NCBI GenBank assembly: GCA_009838175.1
Contig: VXSB01000060.1
Location: 62,001-126,000, forward strand
Origin: Chloroflexota bacterium
GTDB lineage: Bacteria; Chloroflexota; Dehalococcoidia; Lucifugimonadales; Lucifugimonadaceae
DNA length: 64,000 nucleotides
Direction of reading: 5' to 3'
The position numbers and the translations under genes are program-made. Under the pieces are notes generated by a model that was given only the letters and a program-made list of their open reading frames with translations, ran no database searches and had not been told where the DNA came from. Of this stretch, positions 1-9,242 are shown in pieces (the stretch's first letter is position 1; every line of letters starts with the position of its first letter).

Positions 1-1
1 A

Positions 2-511
2 ATCCTCGCGAGCATCCTCGACCGGATCCAGGACAAACCCCTGATCGTCACCGCACGATACTCCAACGTCAACGCCGCCCAGATGAACGACCTCCGCCGC
101 GACATCACCAACGGCGGCGGCAGAATCTTCATCGCCAAAAACAACCTCGTCAAAATCGCCGCCGACCAGATCGGAATCCAAGACATCGACAAAATCATCG
201 ACGGTCCCACCGCATACATCGTCGCCGATGACGACATCGCCGGCATGGTCAAAGCCTTGACCACATCCATCAAAGACCAGAGCCTCGAAGTACAGATCCT
301 CGGCGGAATCATGGAGAGCGAGATGATCGATGCCAACCGCGTCGAGCAAATCGCCGACCTACCGTCACGCGAACAGCTCATCGGAATGCTCGCATCCGCA
401 CTCAACGGACCGTTGAACTCCTTCGCCCGAGTCCTAAACGCCCCCGTCCAGAACTTAGCCAGCGCACTCGAACAAATCGCCGAACAACGCCGCACCGCCG
501 AAGAAGCATAA
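2..511 (+). CDS. rplJ: 50S ribosomal protein L10 (5' end cut by window)
   Basis: L10 anchors the L7/L12 stalk to 23S rRNA on the large ribosomal subunit. The reading frame is open from base 2 (ILASILDRIQDKPLIVTARY...), so the first in-frame ATG at 83 is internal: it lies in the family's conserved NAAQMNDLRRD segment, followed by FIAKNNLVKIA. The N-terminal part, including the true start, lies before the window. The C-terminal helix that binds L7/L12 is present (about the last 35 residues), ending in an Ala/Glu-rich tail. It is followed by rplL, the usual order. The identification is secure. Confidence 0.95.
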   Translation: MLASILDRIQDKPLIVTARYSNVNAAQMNDLRRDITNGGGRIFIAKNNLVKIAADQIGIQDIDKIIDGPTAYIVADDDIAGMVKALTTSIKDQSLEVQILGGIMESEMIDANRVEQIADLPSREQLIGMLASALNGPLNSFARVLNAPVQNLASALEQIAEQRRTAEEA

Positions 512-528
512 CTAATCCCAAACCCCGG

Positions 529-583
529 CCTCCAGGTTTCCCCTGTTCACGGGGGAAATGTCCGAAGGACAAAGGGGGCACAC
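529..583. repeat. Dispersed intergenic repeat, family A copy 1
   Basis: This GC-rich segment between rplJ and rplL has a second, inverted copy at 45386-45450 between ahcY and metK. About 31 bases of the right half (GGGGAAATGTCCGAAGG and onward) match with no visible mismatch, and the left halves share CCAGGTTTCCCC. GTCCGAAGGAC forms a small palindrome inside it. It is transcribed as part of the rplJ-rplL mRNA. Its function is unknown. Confidence 0.7.
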
Positions 584-623
584 CAAAAAACACCAGCCAA
601 TAAAACTCCAGAGGAGGAGATAA

Positions 624-1010
624 ATGACCCTGACAAAAGAACAATTCATCGACGAGATAAAGTCGATGTCCGTTCTCGACCTCGCCGACATCGTTAAGGC
701 CATCGAGGAAGAGTTCGGCGTATCTGCCGCTCCCATGCCCGTCGCTATGGCCCCCGGCGCTGTCGGCGCCGTTGCCGAAGCCGCCGCCGAGGAAGAGCAG
801 ACCGAATTCGACGTCAAAATCACCGACATCGGCGCCAAGAAGATCAACGTCATCAAGGCCGTTCGAGAAGTCACACCACTCGGACTCAAAGAAGCCAAAG
901 ACCTCGTCGAGTCCGCTCCCGTCGTCGTCCTCGAGCAGATCGGCAAAGAAACCGCCGACGAAGCAAAAGAAAAACTCGAAGCCGCCGGCGCCTCCGTCGA
1001 ACTCGCCTAA
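624..1010 (+). CDS. rplL: 50S ribosomal protein L7/L12
   Basis: This 128-residue protein forms the multimeric stalk that recruits translational GTPases. The N-terminal dimerisation domain (about residues 1-32, [20 protein letters not shown]) is followed by an Ala/Pro/Glu hinge (about 33-60) and the C-terminal factor-binding domain with the family signature [21 protein letters not shown] strong ribosome binding site (GAGGAGGAG) lies just upstream. The gene sits 112 bases after rplJ, and a dispersed repeat occupies most of that gap. Length and motifs are normal. Confidence 0.97.
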   Translation: MTLTKEQFIDEIKSMSVLDLADIVKAIEEEFGVSAAPMPVAMAPGAVGAVAEAAAEEEQTEFDVKITDIGAKKINVIKAVREVTPLGLKEAKDLVESAPVVVLEQIGKETADEAKEKLEAAGASVELA

Positions 1011-1051
1011 TCCAAAACCCGCTACCAAACATCCCTCTCACTCGATAGCAT

Positions 1052-1172
1052 AGAGGTAGAGGCTGCCCCGGGCTTGAACCGGGGTAAGGGTGAAAACCCA
1101 ACACGCATCCCCTCTCCCTTGATGGGAGAGGGTTAGAGCCTGCCCCGGGCTTGAACCGGGGGTGAGGGTGAA
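1052..1172. repeat. Direct GC-rich repeats around a palindromic module
   Basis: The 306-base gap after rplL holds two near-identical copies of a segment centred on CTGCCCCGGGCTTGAACC (about 1061-1093 and 1138-1171), each ending in an AGGGTGA motif. Between them is CCTCTCCCTTGATGGGAGAG, a hairpin-forming module whose close relative recurs at 6169-6206. No gene is visible. The CCCCGG...CCGGGG pairs could act as a terminator for rplJ-rplL, but no T-run follows, so I call it a repeat only. Confidence 0.65.
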
Positions 1173-1316
1173 CCACATCCCTAGACGTGCGATAGAATCG
1201 AACCTACCCCCTCCCTTCGGATCGCCGACAATCCGACACATCCGACGAAACACGCCCAAGCACGCCGCCAAACCTATCCATAACTTCAGTCAGCCACAAA
1301 ACTAGGCACCCACAAG

Positions 1317-1586
1317 ATGACCACCAAGAAAGCCAGCCCTCGCAATAAAAACGCCAACGCGAAGGTGGAAGAAGAAGAAACCGAAGAAGAGGAACTCACC
1401 CCCTGCCAGCTCGAAGGCTCTAACTGCCACTGGCGTATCGAATCCCCCAACGGACCCGAATCCACCGGCATCTGCCGAAAATGCGGGACCCAACGACAGT
1501 TCCGCAACTCCTTCGAATACTCCTCTTGGTACGGCGCTAAAGCCGCCGGCGGACGCGGACGAGGACGCCCCCGCAAAACGTCTTAA
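1317..1586 (+). CDS. Small Cys-rich protein with AT-hook-like tail
   Basis: This 89-residue protein has three parts: a Lys/Asn-rich start with an acidic stretch (residues about 18-28, EEEETEEEE), a central Cys/His module (CQLEGSNCHW ... GICRKCG, about 31-60), and a C-terminal GRGRGRPRKTS that matches the minor-groove AT-hook core GRP flanked by Arg/Lys. The four cysteines could hold zinc. From memory, short proteins with an HW-IE-PNG-S-G-C-CG pattern occur in Dehalococcoidia; this was not checked. ATG at 1317 is the only good start, although no strong ribosome binding site precedes it. A DNA- or RNA-associated role is inference. Confidence 0.7.
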   Translation: MTTKKASPRNKNANAKVEEEETEEEELTPCQLEGSNCHWRIESPNGPESTGICRKCGTQRQFRNSFEYSSWYGAKAAGGRGRGRPRKTS

Positions 1587-1691
1587 CGCAACAAGCGACA
1601 ATACATCAACTCGCGTTACCCGGTCATCAGCATCAATCCGAATATCTAGACCGCTTTAGCAGCGCGACAACAACTGTTCAAGTTCTCCTCT

Positions 1692-1733
1692 AATCGGAAC
1701 ACCGATTTATAATTCCCGAAGTAATCGGGTTTT
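1692..1733 (+). terminator. Weak tandem hairpins with T-run
   Basis: Two short hairpins stand before the surface-protein gene: AATCGG/CCGATT (1692-1707) and CCCGA/TCGGG (1715-1729) followed by TTTT. The second has the form of a weak Rho-independent terminator for the upstream small gene. The stems are only 5-6 bp. Confidence 0.3.
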
Positions 1734-1760
1734 CAGATCGATTGTCCTGCTACGCGCGCT

Positions 1761-4700
1761 TTGTCGAGTCTGGACAATCATTATCAAAAGCAATGGTTGA
1801 TATTGCAGCTTTGGCAAAGGTTTAGTCGCTTCTCCATCCTCCTGTTTGTTGCATCCATTCTCGTTGCGTTAACAGCTTCTGCTCATCACCGGACTCACGA
1901 GTCTCCAGACTCCTTTTCTGTCGCCGCGGCTCATTCCCTTGTTGCCGCCCATGACTTACCAGTAGTAACGGTGTCCGAATTTGAAAGTTCAACCGACGCT
2001 GACGAAATGGTCGCCTCAGTTGATACATCGAATTTCGAAGTCGACGTTGTCGACGCCAAGAGAGTCCCTGACACGCATATCGGCAATTGGGATGTCAAAC
2101 TGTCCAACAAGAGCAGTTCTGACGCAACTTTATTGATCACTGCCATCTCCAGCATCGGCACAACGATCACCGAAACAACGGACACCTGCTCCGGTGTTGC
2201 CGCCGGATGGGAATGTGACGTTCCCGCAAACGACGAAATCGAAATAACTCTCTCCACGTCCCTCGAACACATCTGTGAAGGCAATGGGGTGCGCGTCACT
2301 GTCGGCGCATCAATCGACGGCCAAGACATCACGGTATCTAACCGTCGTCTCCGCGTTAGACACCGAGAGCTGACATGCCCCAGCATTACTCTCGCAAATC
2401 CCACCTACGATACCTCCACTTCATCGGCGTCATGGTCGGTCGAGGTTGAACGACGACTCCTTGAAACGGACCCCGGCATCGCAATCACCTTCGACGATGG
2501 CATATCGTTCAGCGAACTGCCCGACGATTGTGCTGCTACTCAAAGCGTTGTCACTTGTCACGTGGCATCGTTCGATAATTCCAACGAGACCTTCAAAGCG
2601 ATTCAAACCATAGGCCAGACATGCAACTTGATACAGCACACCGTTACCGCTGATGCACGATTCGCAGACGACAACGCCATTGTGCCGGTATCCCCATCCG
2701 CGGGTCTCAACATCCAAATACCGGCCCTCATCCCTTGCGTTACATCCACACCCACTCCTTCACCCACGCCTACTCCTACGCCCACAGCCACTAATACCCC
2801 GACACCTACCTCGACATTCACTCCGACTCACACACCTACGCATACGCCGACTCCGACAGCCACGTCCACTAACACGCCTACACTCACACCAACTCCCACG
2901 TCGACTCCGACAGCCACCAACACTCCGACACCTACACCAACTGATACACCGACTGCGACGCCCACGTCCACTAACACACCGACTCCTTCACCTTCACATA
3001 CACCCACCCCGACTCACACTCCAACACCAAGTCCAACCCCGACACAAATCCCCGTGACGTTGAAGATCATGTTTGAGCAGTTAGTTGATGATGATCTGAC
3101 AGTAAGTTGGATGTTTGATCAAACGGATGTTCCTGAACCAACTAGCTACAAAGTCGGTTGGAAAGATACGACCCTCGACACCGAAGAGACAATAGTGACG
3201 TTACTAGGGACAGCCAGTGAGTACACGATCACTGACATCTCGGCAGATGTGAGGTACGAGATTCGCGTGGTCGCCATCTATGATGGCGAGGAACGATACG
3301 TTGGAAAGATCGCGTTGCAATTGAACGTTCCCAGAAAGCCAAAGGACGAATCGGTCGAGACAACAGAAACTAGCATCAGGTTGCGTTGGAAAGATCCGAT
3401 CCTAAACACAGGCTTTAGACATTGGCCGGTTGACGGATACGAGCTCTCGTGGGGCAAGAGTGCAGTCGGAGCTACCCGGACAACAGTTGCCTTGGGTGCA
3501 GATGTCCGTGAGCATCGCATTGATGGGTTGTTGTCGGGAACTAGCTACGATGTGTCGCTGTTCGCGAAAAACGGGCTGGGCAACGGTGAAGCATTCAGCA
3601 CCACGGTAGAGACCGATGGTGTCGCACCAACTCCGACGCCTACGCCCACGCCAACAGCAACGCCCACAGCGACACCGACCCCTCCTCCAACCTTGCGCTA
3701 CTCAGGACTGACATCGGAGGGCGTCGTTATTGCATTGAAAGCTCGAATGATTGACGCGGCGCAACCGATTCGCTTCCATTTGTCTTGGTCTTGGTCTACA
3801 GAATCCAATGAACCTCAAGAGAGATCGGTCTCCTTACCGGCTTCTACGTCCTCTTACGTGATACCAGACATCGAAGCGACCTCATACAGATTCGAAATCT
3901 CGACAGAATACGACAACGGGCAAACAGTGACTGAATCTGACAATTTCGTCTTTCAAGTGCCTAAGAAACCAAAGACTAAAGTCGATGCGACGCACAACAG
4001 CATCAGACTAATGTGGGATGCTCCAGATGATGACTCCGTGGTTAAAGCCCCCGTCGATTCGTATGAACTCACATGGCGTCGCGCCTCAGAGGATTCGAAA
4101 CAGGATATGGTCGAAAAACTGGGTGGAACTGTTACATCGCACACGATCAAGGGTCTTTCAGGTTCGACTCAATACACAATCTCACTTCAACCAAAAAACT
4201 CTATTGGCAATGGCGTCACTTGGAGCGATACAGTGGAAACCGCCCCGGATCCGCCGACTTCGACAAGTACACCGACACCAACAGTCCCGGTCATCTACTC
4301 AGATTCGTCGTCTAGAGGACCACGGAACAATCGCGACTACGATCCCGATCCGCCGGAAGAACTTGATGCTGAACAGGGGAAAAATGGCATAGTGGTCTAC
4401 TGGGATGACCCTCGATGGGATGGCGGCTCCGAGATTCTTGCCTACGCTGTCGATTGGCACCCAGAATCGCCACCTTTCCCACTGTTTCTTCCTTCAACCG
4501 AACGATCCACATGGATCTACGGATTGAAACCAGATATCAATTATCGTATGCGCGTAAGAGCTTTCAACCACAAAGAAGACAGCCTGCCAGCTACTCTGAG
4601 GGTAAAGCTGACAGATACTTTAGTCAGATACCGGAGCTTTGCCCCATTCACTGGTTCAATATCAAATAGCCGTTCAACAGTCCTGAAAAACAATTCAGAA

Positions 4701-5276
4701 CTGCCGGGCTTTGAAATCCAAGCCGACTCAAAAACGCTCTTCTGGGGTGACCAGATGACGTTCTCAATACAAAGATATCCGCCAGAAGCGGAGTTGATCA
4801 CCGAAATGACGTCCCGGCAATTTGCCACCGTCTCTGATATCTTCACCGTCGTCGCTTCGCCACATTCACGCAGATCGCGCTTTGACAATGATGCGACTCC
4901 CTACCAATTCGTAACGCCGTTAGTAATCTGCATCACACCAGATCTGCTCGATTCAGTTCCAATCCACAGCTACTCAATCGTCCAAATCTTCTCACCAGCA
5001 AATATCCGAGTATTCGATAGTGCGCCGGTACAAGAAGAAGACGAAATCAAGATCTGTGCTCAGATCCGCGAAATCGATGCGAACAGGAACGTGGCGTTTG
5101 CCGTCATCTCAAATCAACTTACTCTGCAAACTAATGCAGATTCAACACGGCACGAAGGAGGCAAGGCCGGCAATGCGACTATTGCCCTTATGGTGTTCGT
5201 GGTGGGACCGACTTTAATAATCGGCGGATTAAAGGTGTTGCGTCAATCACCTCCACCCCCAGCAAAATCCATTTAA
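1761..5276 (+). CDS. Secreted, membrane-anchored FN3-repeat protein with PT linkers
   Basis: This 1171-residue cell-surface protein begins at a TTG (1761); another in-frame TTG lies at 1797, so the start is uncertain. A hydrophobic signal segment (about residues 24-41) is followed by Ig-like, Cys-containing repeats (about 100-320) and a Thr/Pro linker of roughly 100 residues. Next come fibronectin type III-like modules at about 432-525 and 526-615, a second PT linker, two more modules at about 646-735 and 736-825, a short linker, and a fifth module near 865-955. A C-terminal transmembrane segment (about 1145-1163) precedes a short Pro-rich tail. FN3 signs include recurring SIRLRW/SIRLMW strands and LSGT/LSGS-Y-SL loops. 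It may take part in adhesion or polymer binding; no catalytic domain is seen. Confidence 0.8.
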   Translation: MSSLDNHYQKQWLILQLWQRFSRFSILLFVASILVALTASAHHRTHESPDSFSVAAAHSLVAAHDLPVVTVSEFESSTDADEMVASVDTSNFEVDVVDAKRVPDTHIGNWDVKLSNKSSSDATLLITAISSIGTTITETTDTCSGVAAGWECDVPANDEIEITLSTSLEHICEGNGVRVTVGASIDGQDITVSNRRLRVRHRELTCPSITLANPTYDTSTSSASWSVEVERRLLETDPGIAITFDDGISFSELPDDCAATQSVVTCHVASFDNSNETFKAIQTIGQTCNLIQHTVTADARFADDNAIVPVSPSAGLNIQIPALIPCVTSTPTPSPTPTPTPTATNTPTPTSTFTPTHTPTHTPTPTATSTNTPTLTPTPTSTPTATNTPTPTPTDTPTATPTSTNTPTPSPSHTPTPTHTPTPSPTPTQIPVTLKIMFEQLVDDDLTVSWMFDQTDVPEPTSYKVGWKDTTLDTEETIVTLLGTASEYTITDISADVRYEIRVVAIYDGEERYVGKIALQLNVPRKPKDESVETTETSIRLRWKDPILNTGFRHWPVDGYELSWGKSAVGATRTTVALGADVREHRIDGLLSGTSYDVSLFAKNGLGNGEAFSTTVETDGVAPTPTPTPTPTATPTATPTPPPTLRYSGLTSEGVVIALKARMIDAAQPIRFHLSWSWSTESNEPQERSVSLPASTSSYVIPDIEATSYRFEISTEYDNGQTVTESDNFVFQVPKKPKTKVDATHNSIRLMWDAPDDDSVVKAPVDSYELTWRRASEDSKQDMVEKLGGTVTSHTIKGLSGSTQYTISLQPKNSIGNGVTWSDTVETAPDPPTSTSTPTPTVPVIYSDSSSRGPRNNRDYDPDPPEELDAEQGKNGIVVYWDDPRWDGGSEILAYAVDWHPESPPFPLFLPSTERSTWIYGLKPDINYRMRVRAFNHKEDSLPATLRVKLTDTLVRYRSFAPFTGSISNSRSTVLKNNSELPGFEIQADSKTLFWGDQMTFSIQRYPPEAELITEMTSRQFATVSDIFTVVASPHSRRSRFDNDATPYQFVTPLVICITPDLLDSVPIHSYSIVQIFSPANIRVFDSAPVQEEDEIKICAQIREIDANRNVAFAVISNQLTLQTNADSTRHEGGKAGNATIALMVFVVGPTLIIGGLKVLRQSPPPPAKSI
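2741..3049 (+). repeat. Low-complexity ACNCC(N) tract encoding Thr-Pro linker
   Basis: About 300 bases of degenerate ACN-CCN repeats encode [20 protein letters not shown] sequence inside the surface protein. A shorter tract recurs at about 3630-3690. Such tracts change length easily by slippage, so linker length probably varies between strains. Confidence 0.85.
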
Positions 5277-6013
5277 TCCACCATCACCCGAGGCGGCGGA
5301 TTCAACACCGGATGAATCGCCAGCAACTTGCTCGGACGGCTCGACGGATTATTCGTCGCGTGACGTATCGTCGGCTCGCACAAAAACACGTCTCCCGCCG
5401 GCAGCGGCAACCCCTCATCAGCCCCATACACCGCCGTCATCTCTCCCTCGATGCAAAACATCGTCTCCTCATGCGCCGGATGGTAATGGTTCGGCGTGTG
5501 CGCACCCGGCGAAAAACTCAACTCCGAAAAATACGAACTCGTCGCCCCCCGCGCATCGTCAACCATATCCACCCGCATCACCCCCGGCGCAAACTCGAAC
5601 GCCTCATACTCCGCCCGAATCAACACATTCCCACCCGGCGATCCATCAACCACCTCCGGCAACCCCATCTCCTCTCGAACCACCGACGGATCCGGACTCA
5701 TCGTCACGATCCGCGCCGCCTCGGAACCCACGTTCTCCACCGACATCCCAACCCCCTTGGCCACCAAAACACAGTCCCCCGAAGTCAGCAAATACCGCGT
5801 CGACCCCTCGACGAAACTCACATCCCCCGAATAGATGAACCAAGACTCCTCATGCGAAACATTCGCCTGATACGGCGTCGCCCCACCCGGCTCCAACCTC
5901 ACCTCCAACACCGTCATCATCTTAGACCCCGTCGAACTATCCGACATCACCCGAATCTCCACATCCGCACAAGGCGATTCAACAACCTGCGCATCCCGCC
6001 TATTGATACCCAT
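5273..6013 (-). CDS. Dual-cupin protein
   Basis: This 246-residue protein has two cupin barrels. The first (about residues 30-110) holds [24 protein letters not shown] metal-box residues. The second (about 150-235) holds [20 protein letters not shown], a typical HxH...E motif 1, and later [15 protein letters not shown] (motif 2 His). Start chosen at 6013, where GGAAGG lies at proper spacing; a longer frame to 6109 lacks such a site. Its stop overlaps the stop of the convergent surface-protein gene within the palindrome TTAA (5273-5276). It is likely a metal-dependent enzyme or sugar/small-molecule binding protein; the substrate is unknown. Confidence 0.8.
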   Translation of the reverse strand: MGINRRDAQVVESPCADVEIRVMSDSSTGSKMMTVLEVRLEPGGATPYQANVSHEESWFIYSGDVSFVEGSTRYLLTSGDCVLVAKGVGMSVENVGSEAARIVTMSPDPSVVREEMGLPEVVDGSPGGNVLIRAEYEAFEFAPGVMRVDMVDDARGATSSYFSELSFSPGAHTPNHYHPAHEETMFCIEGEMTAVYGADEGLPLPAGDVFLCEPTIRHATNNPSSRPSKLLAIHPVLNPPPRVMVD

Positions 6014-6168
6014 ATCCAACCTTCCTTTCCAACTACGAAACAGCAACAATCTTAAAACCCACTCGCCCCTTTCGGCACGAAAGGCGTACGAGCAAGCGAA
6101 GCCCAACAAACCGAGACAATGAGCGGGTTATGCTCGAAGCGCGCTGCGGGGCTTCCGACATCCATCCC

Positions 6169-6206
6169 CTCTCCCTCGATGGGAGAGGGCTAGGGTGAGG
6201 GTGAAC
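6169..6206. repeat. Dispersed CCTCTCCC-GGGAGAGG module
   Basis: The segment CCTCTCCCTCGATGGGAGAG followed by a GGCTAGGGTGAGGGTGAA-type tail matches the module at about 1110-1172. It lies in the gap between the phosphatase and cupin genes, upstream of the cupin gene. The arms pair into a 6-8 bp hairpin. Confidence 0.65.
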
Positions 6207-6277
6207 GGGGACAAAAGGGAGGGGACATCACAACTCATCACCACAATCAGCGTGATCCGCGGTTCAGACTACACCTA

Positions 6278-6883
6278 CTAACCCCTCAAATGCCCCACAT
6301 CATTCAACAAATCCAACCCGAAACTCGGCTCCCCACCAACCGTCTCGTGCGAAACAACCGTGATCCCCGTATTGCTCTGCGCGAAATTCCGCACCGCATT
6401 GATGCTCAAACTCAGAAACACCGAAAGCAACGCTCGAATCGTACCCCCATGCGAAACCAGACAAACATCACCCTCGACCTCCAAAATCCCCGACACCGCA
6501 ACAAAATTGCCCGCCCGCGCCGCCAGATCCAGCCACGACTCACCATCCGGCGCCCTTCCAATATCGCGCTCCCAATGGTCGACTACATCCGGAAAACGCT
6601 CCCGAATGTCATCAATCAACAGACCCGCGAATGCACCCGTATTGATCTCCCGCAGCATCGGGTCCGTCGAATACTCCAAACCCAACGCGTCCGCAGTCAT
6701 CGTGCACCGCGACGAATCGCTCGAAATCACCCGCTCGAACTCGTAATGCTTCCGCACATGCTCGCCCAAAAGCTCCGCCTGCCGCATCCCCTTTTCATTC
6801 AACGGCGGGTCCATCCAACCCTGCGACCTACGCTCCGCATTCCAAGCCGTCTCACCATGACGGATCATCACTATCCTGCTCAT
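6278..6883 (-). CDS. Histidine phosphatase family protein
   Basis: This 201-residue member of the phosphoglycerate mutase-like superfamily opens with IVMIRHGETAWN, where the His of RHG is the phospho-acceptor. It also has the second conserved Arg region (VISSDSSRCTMTAD), the Glu in LREINTGAFAGL, and the late SHGG (VCLVSHGGTIRALL). The length fits the cobalamin-phosphatase/GpmB-type small phosphatases that act on phosphorylated metabolites. The exact substrate cannot be read from sequence. It is on the minus strand with a MobA-like gene upstream and a cupin gene downstream, separated by repeats, so co-transcription is doubtful. Confidence 0.88.
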   Translation of the reverse strand: MSRIVMIRHGETAWNAERRSQGWMDPPLNEKGMRQAELLGEHVRKHYEFERVISSDSSRCTMTADALGLEYSTDPMLREINTGAFAGLLIDDIRERFPDVVDHWERDIGRAPDGESWLDLAARAGNFVAVSGILEVEGDVCLVSHGGTIRALLSVFLSLSINAVRNFAQSNTGITVVSHETVGGEPSFGLDLLNDVGHLRG

Positions 6884-6893
6884 CGCAACTCCT

Positions 6894-6972
6894 TCGTCAT
6901 TCCGTCGCAGACCGGGAACCAGGGAATGCCCACAACCTTCGTCATTCCGGCGAAAGCCGGAATCCAGAGGGG
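6894..6972. repeat. Two tandem CATTCCGG-type palindromic repeats
   Basis: A degenerate copy (about 6894-6926) and a good copy (about 6939-6972) of the dispersed element TCATTCCGGCGAAAGCCGGA share the hairpin CCGGC-GAAA-GCCGG. Other copies are at 26200-26231, 26271-26300 (inverted), 28583-28618 and 41253-41282. They lie between the phosphatase start and the MobA-like gene end. Confidence 0.75.
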
Positions 6973-7000
6973 TGATGCGTGGGGGCGTTCCATCAAGGCC

Positions 7001-7714
7001 TCAAATCCCGCCCTTCTTCAAATCAGGACGCACTCGATGATAATTCCGCGTGTCTATGATCCGCTTCGCCACTCCAAGATCATCCAAAGTATCAACATCG
7101 AACAAACTCAACAGCCGCGGATCGATCCGCTCCGCCTCATCCTCAGTCATGATCTGAAGCGGATGAATCCCCTCATCCATCACCCGGTGCAACAGTGCAG
7201 TAGGGGACCGCAACCCCTCGCTCAGCGCAACTGCCGTCAACTCCCGCCAACTATCCACCGGATACACCGCATGAAGCGGATTCAATCGATTCGCATACCG
7301 TACAAACACCGCCGAACTCCGACCTTCGCTTCCCGACCCGCCGAGTTCAGCCAATCGTGTCATCTCGATGATCAAAGCCCGCGACAGAAACGGGTAGTCA
7401 GCACCTACCACAAACGCCAACCGAGTAGTCGACGCTGCCAGCCCCGCCGATATCGCCGACAACGGCCCTTGAGAACCCTCAACATCCGTCACCACATGCA
7501 TCCCTAACGCAATCCCCAAATCCGGAACATCATCCCCCTGATCCCGACGAACAACCAGAATCTGCTCCGCACACAACGACTTCAACGTGTCAGCGACCCT
7601 TGCCAAAAGCAACTTTCCTCCAAGCCCGATCAGCGGCTTCGGCAAAGCCATCCCCAACCGCTGCGAATGCCCGCCAGCAAGCACGATGCCCGTCAGAGCT
7701 CCCGGATTAAACAT
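7001..7714 (-). CDS. mobA: MobA-like nucleotidyltransferase (molybdenum cofactor guanylyltransferase type)
   Basis: This 237-residue Rossmann-like NTP transferase has the family signature GIVLAGGHSQRLGMALPKPL at residues 9-28 (LAGG-S-R-G...K-L) and VVGADYPFLS near 103-112, where MobA has a metal-binding Asp and the conserved P-F. MobA adds GMP to molybdopterin in the cytoplasm. No other molybdenum cofactor gene is in view, so a related role such as a different NTP:sugar-phosphate or cofactor transferase remains possible. Minus strand, flanked by repeats and the DUF3179 gene. Confidence 0.7.
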   Translation of the reverse strand: MFNPGALTGIVLAGGHSQRLGMALPKPLIGLGGKLLLARVADTLKSLCAEQILVVRRDQGDDVPDLGIALGMHVVTDVEGSQGPLSAISAGLAASTTRLAFVVGADYPFLSRALIIEMTRLAELGGSGSEGRSSAVFVRYANRLNPLHAVYPVDSWRELTAVALSEGLRSPTALLHRVMDEGIHPLQIMTEDEAERIDPRLLSLFDVDTLDDLGVAKRIIDTRNYHRVRPDLKKGGI

Positions 7715-7793
7715 TTTTCAACTACCCAAGTAACCATCCATGTAAACGCCCAAGCATCCAAAGATCTCAGAAGTTATCGGCACGAAAGTGCCC

Positions 7794-9095
7794 TCAATGC
7801 ACCAGTTCCACATCCCCGTGGAACTTCGACCATGCAAACCAGAACGACAACCGCCCATCCAACACCCGCAACCTAGCACCCTCCATCTCACCCTCTACGC
7901 ACACACCGCTAACCGCATGCCACAAACTACCCGTCTGCTCATCCCGCAAAATCCACGGATCATACTCCGAATGCGGCATCGCCTCATCATCCAGCTCCTC
8001 ACGCTGATTGCGCTCCACAACGCGATTCGGCCTGAACGAATTCTTCGTCTCACCCGCAAACGTCAACTCCCGACCATCCACAACCCGCTCGAACGCAACA
8101 TACGACGCCGACGATCGTTCGCTCAGAACCAACACCGGCATCCCAGCCAGTTCCGTGTTCAGCAACGGTTCCTGCTGCAACATGTGAGCCGAATACGCCT
8201 TCACCGGTGCAGCCATCGGCATCTCCGAGTCAGGATCTGACACCGCCAGAATCACATCCTTGTCCGGCAAACGCTTGTCCCGAGACCCTTGCGGAAAAAG
8301 ACCCGCCCGTGTCGATGCGTAGTAGCTCTCGAACACGTCCGAATCCGGCGTCTCTTCTGGCGACAGCATCTCCGTATCCGGCCACGCATGACGCCAAGCA
8401 CCCCAAGTCGTGTTCAGACAAGGCAACCGCTGCAACTGATGACCCGCATCCGGCCCCATGATCGCCTCCCCGGTGAACTGCAAATACAAACTCCCGTTCT
8501 CAGCCTCCAGCAACGGGCTGTTCAAAACCATCTGCTCGGTCGGTGCTAGAGTGAACGCTTCACCATCTGGACCTAGACTCACAAACACGCGAGCCGCATA
8601 GGTGATCGGCGACCAAGTAACCGAGATCGGCAACTCTCCGAACTCTTCGTTCGCAACCTCCCGCAACGCCATCGCCGACAGCGGATACGCGATCGCGTCA
8701 CCATCGATTTCCAAACCGATCACGCGATCGTCACGCGCCAGAATCCCATCGGTCTCGCCCCCAGCCAGATACGAAACCTCATCCCAATTATTGAACCGCA
8801 CCCCGCCTTGTATCTTCCGAATCTTCTCCGGATACGGTTTACGTTGTCCCGGCAACATCAGCGACACGCGCTTCGAGAAGTATCCCGACCGGAACAGAAA
8901 ATACATCGCGAACGCCCCCAGCCACGCCGACCACAAGATCCCCCACAACGGACCGTAGATCTGGATAACGAACGGATAAAGAAGGATCATCACCCCGAGG
9001 AAGATAACCGCCGCGCGAACTCGCGGCTCCAACCTGACGAGTCGCAGATTGAACCAATCGATGATTTGCTTCAGTGGGTTGAGGACGGCAGACAT
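7794..9095 (-). CDS. DUF3179 domain membrane protein
   Basis: This 433-residue protein has two N-terminal transmembrane helices (about residues 28-46 and 50-67) and then a DUF3179 domain. Family features seen are DEVSYLAGGETDGILARDD, RVIGLEIDGDAIAYPLSAMA, REVANEEFGELPISVTW, LYLQFTGEAIMGP, and a Trp-rich GAWRHAWPDTEMLSPE segment. In many members the segment after VTY carries a C-P-L-C pair; here the corresponding stretch reads VTWSPITYAARVF with no cysteine. Function of the family is unknown. The gene is divergent from the RraA-like gene with a 147-base gap. Confidence 0.75.
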   Translation of the reverse strand: MSAVLNPLKQIIDWFNLRLVRLEPRVRAAVIFLGVMILLYPFVIQIYGPLWGILWSAWLGAFAMYFLFRSGYFSKRVSLMLPGQRKPYPEKIRKIQGGVRFNNWDEVSYLAGGETDGILARDDRVIGLEIDGDAIAYPLSAMALREVANEEFGELPISVTWSPITYAARVFVSLGPDGEAFTLAPTEQMVLNSPLLEAENGSLYLQFTGEAIMGPDAGHQLQRLPCLNTTWGAWRHAWPDTEMLSPEETPDSDVFESYYASTRAGLFPQGSRDKRLPDKDVILAVSDPDSEMPMAAPVKAYSAHMLQQEPLLNTELAGMPVLVLSERSSASYVAFERVVDGRELTFAGETKNSFRPNRVVERNQREELDDEAMPHSEYDPWILRDEQTGSLWHAVSGVCVEGEMEGARLRVLDGRLSFWFAWSKFHGDVELVH

Positions 9096-9242
9096 ATCAG
9101 AAGGGCATTTCAGTTAGCCGAGACTAACGTGATTCTAGTTGCTTCACCACCCCGATCGTCCCTCCGGGCGATTATGACCCGCATCGCTCCGTTTATACTT
9201 TGAAACCGATTTCAGACACCCCACAAGCGAGAACCCGAACAA

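Noticed and set aside
2653..3057. Alternative-frame ORF (His/Pro/Arg-rich) over the PT linker
   Set aside because: It arises from the low-complexity ACN-CCN tract read in another frame.
5312..6055. Arg/His-rich plus-strand ORF opposite the dual cupin
   Set aside because: Composition is typical of a shadow frame in GC-rich DNA and the opposite strand encodes a conserved protein.
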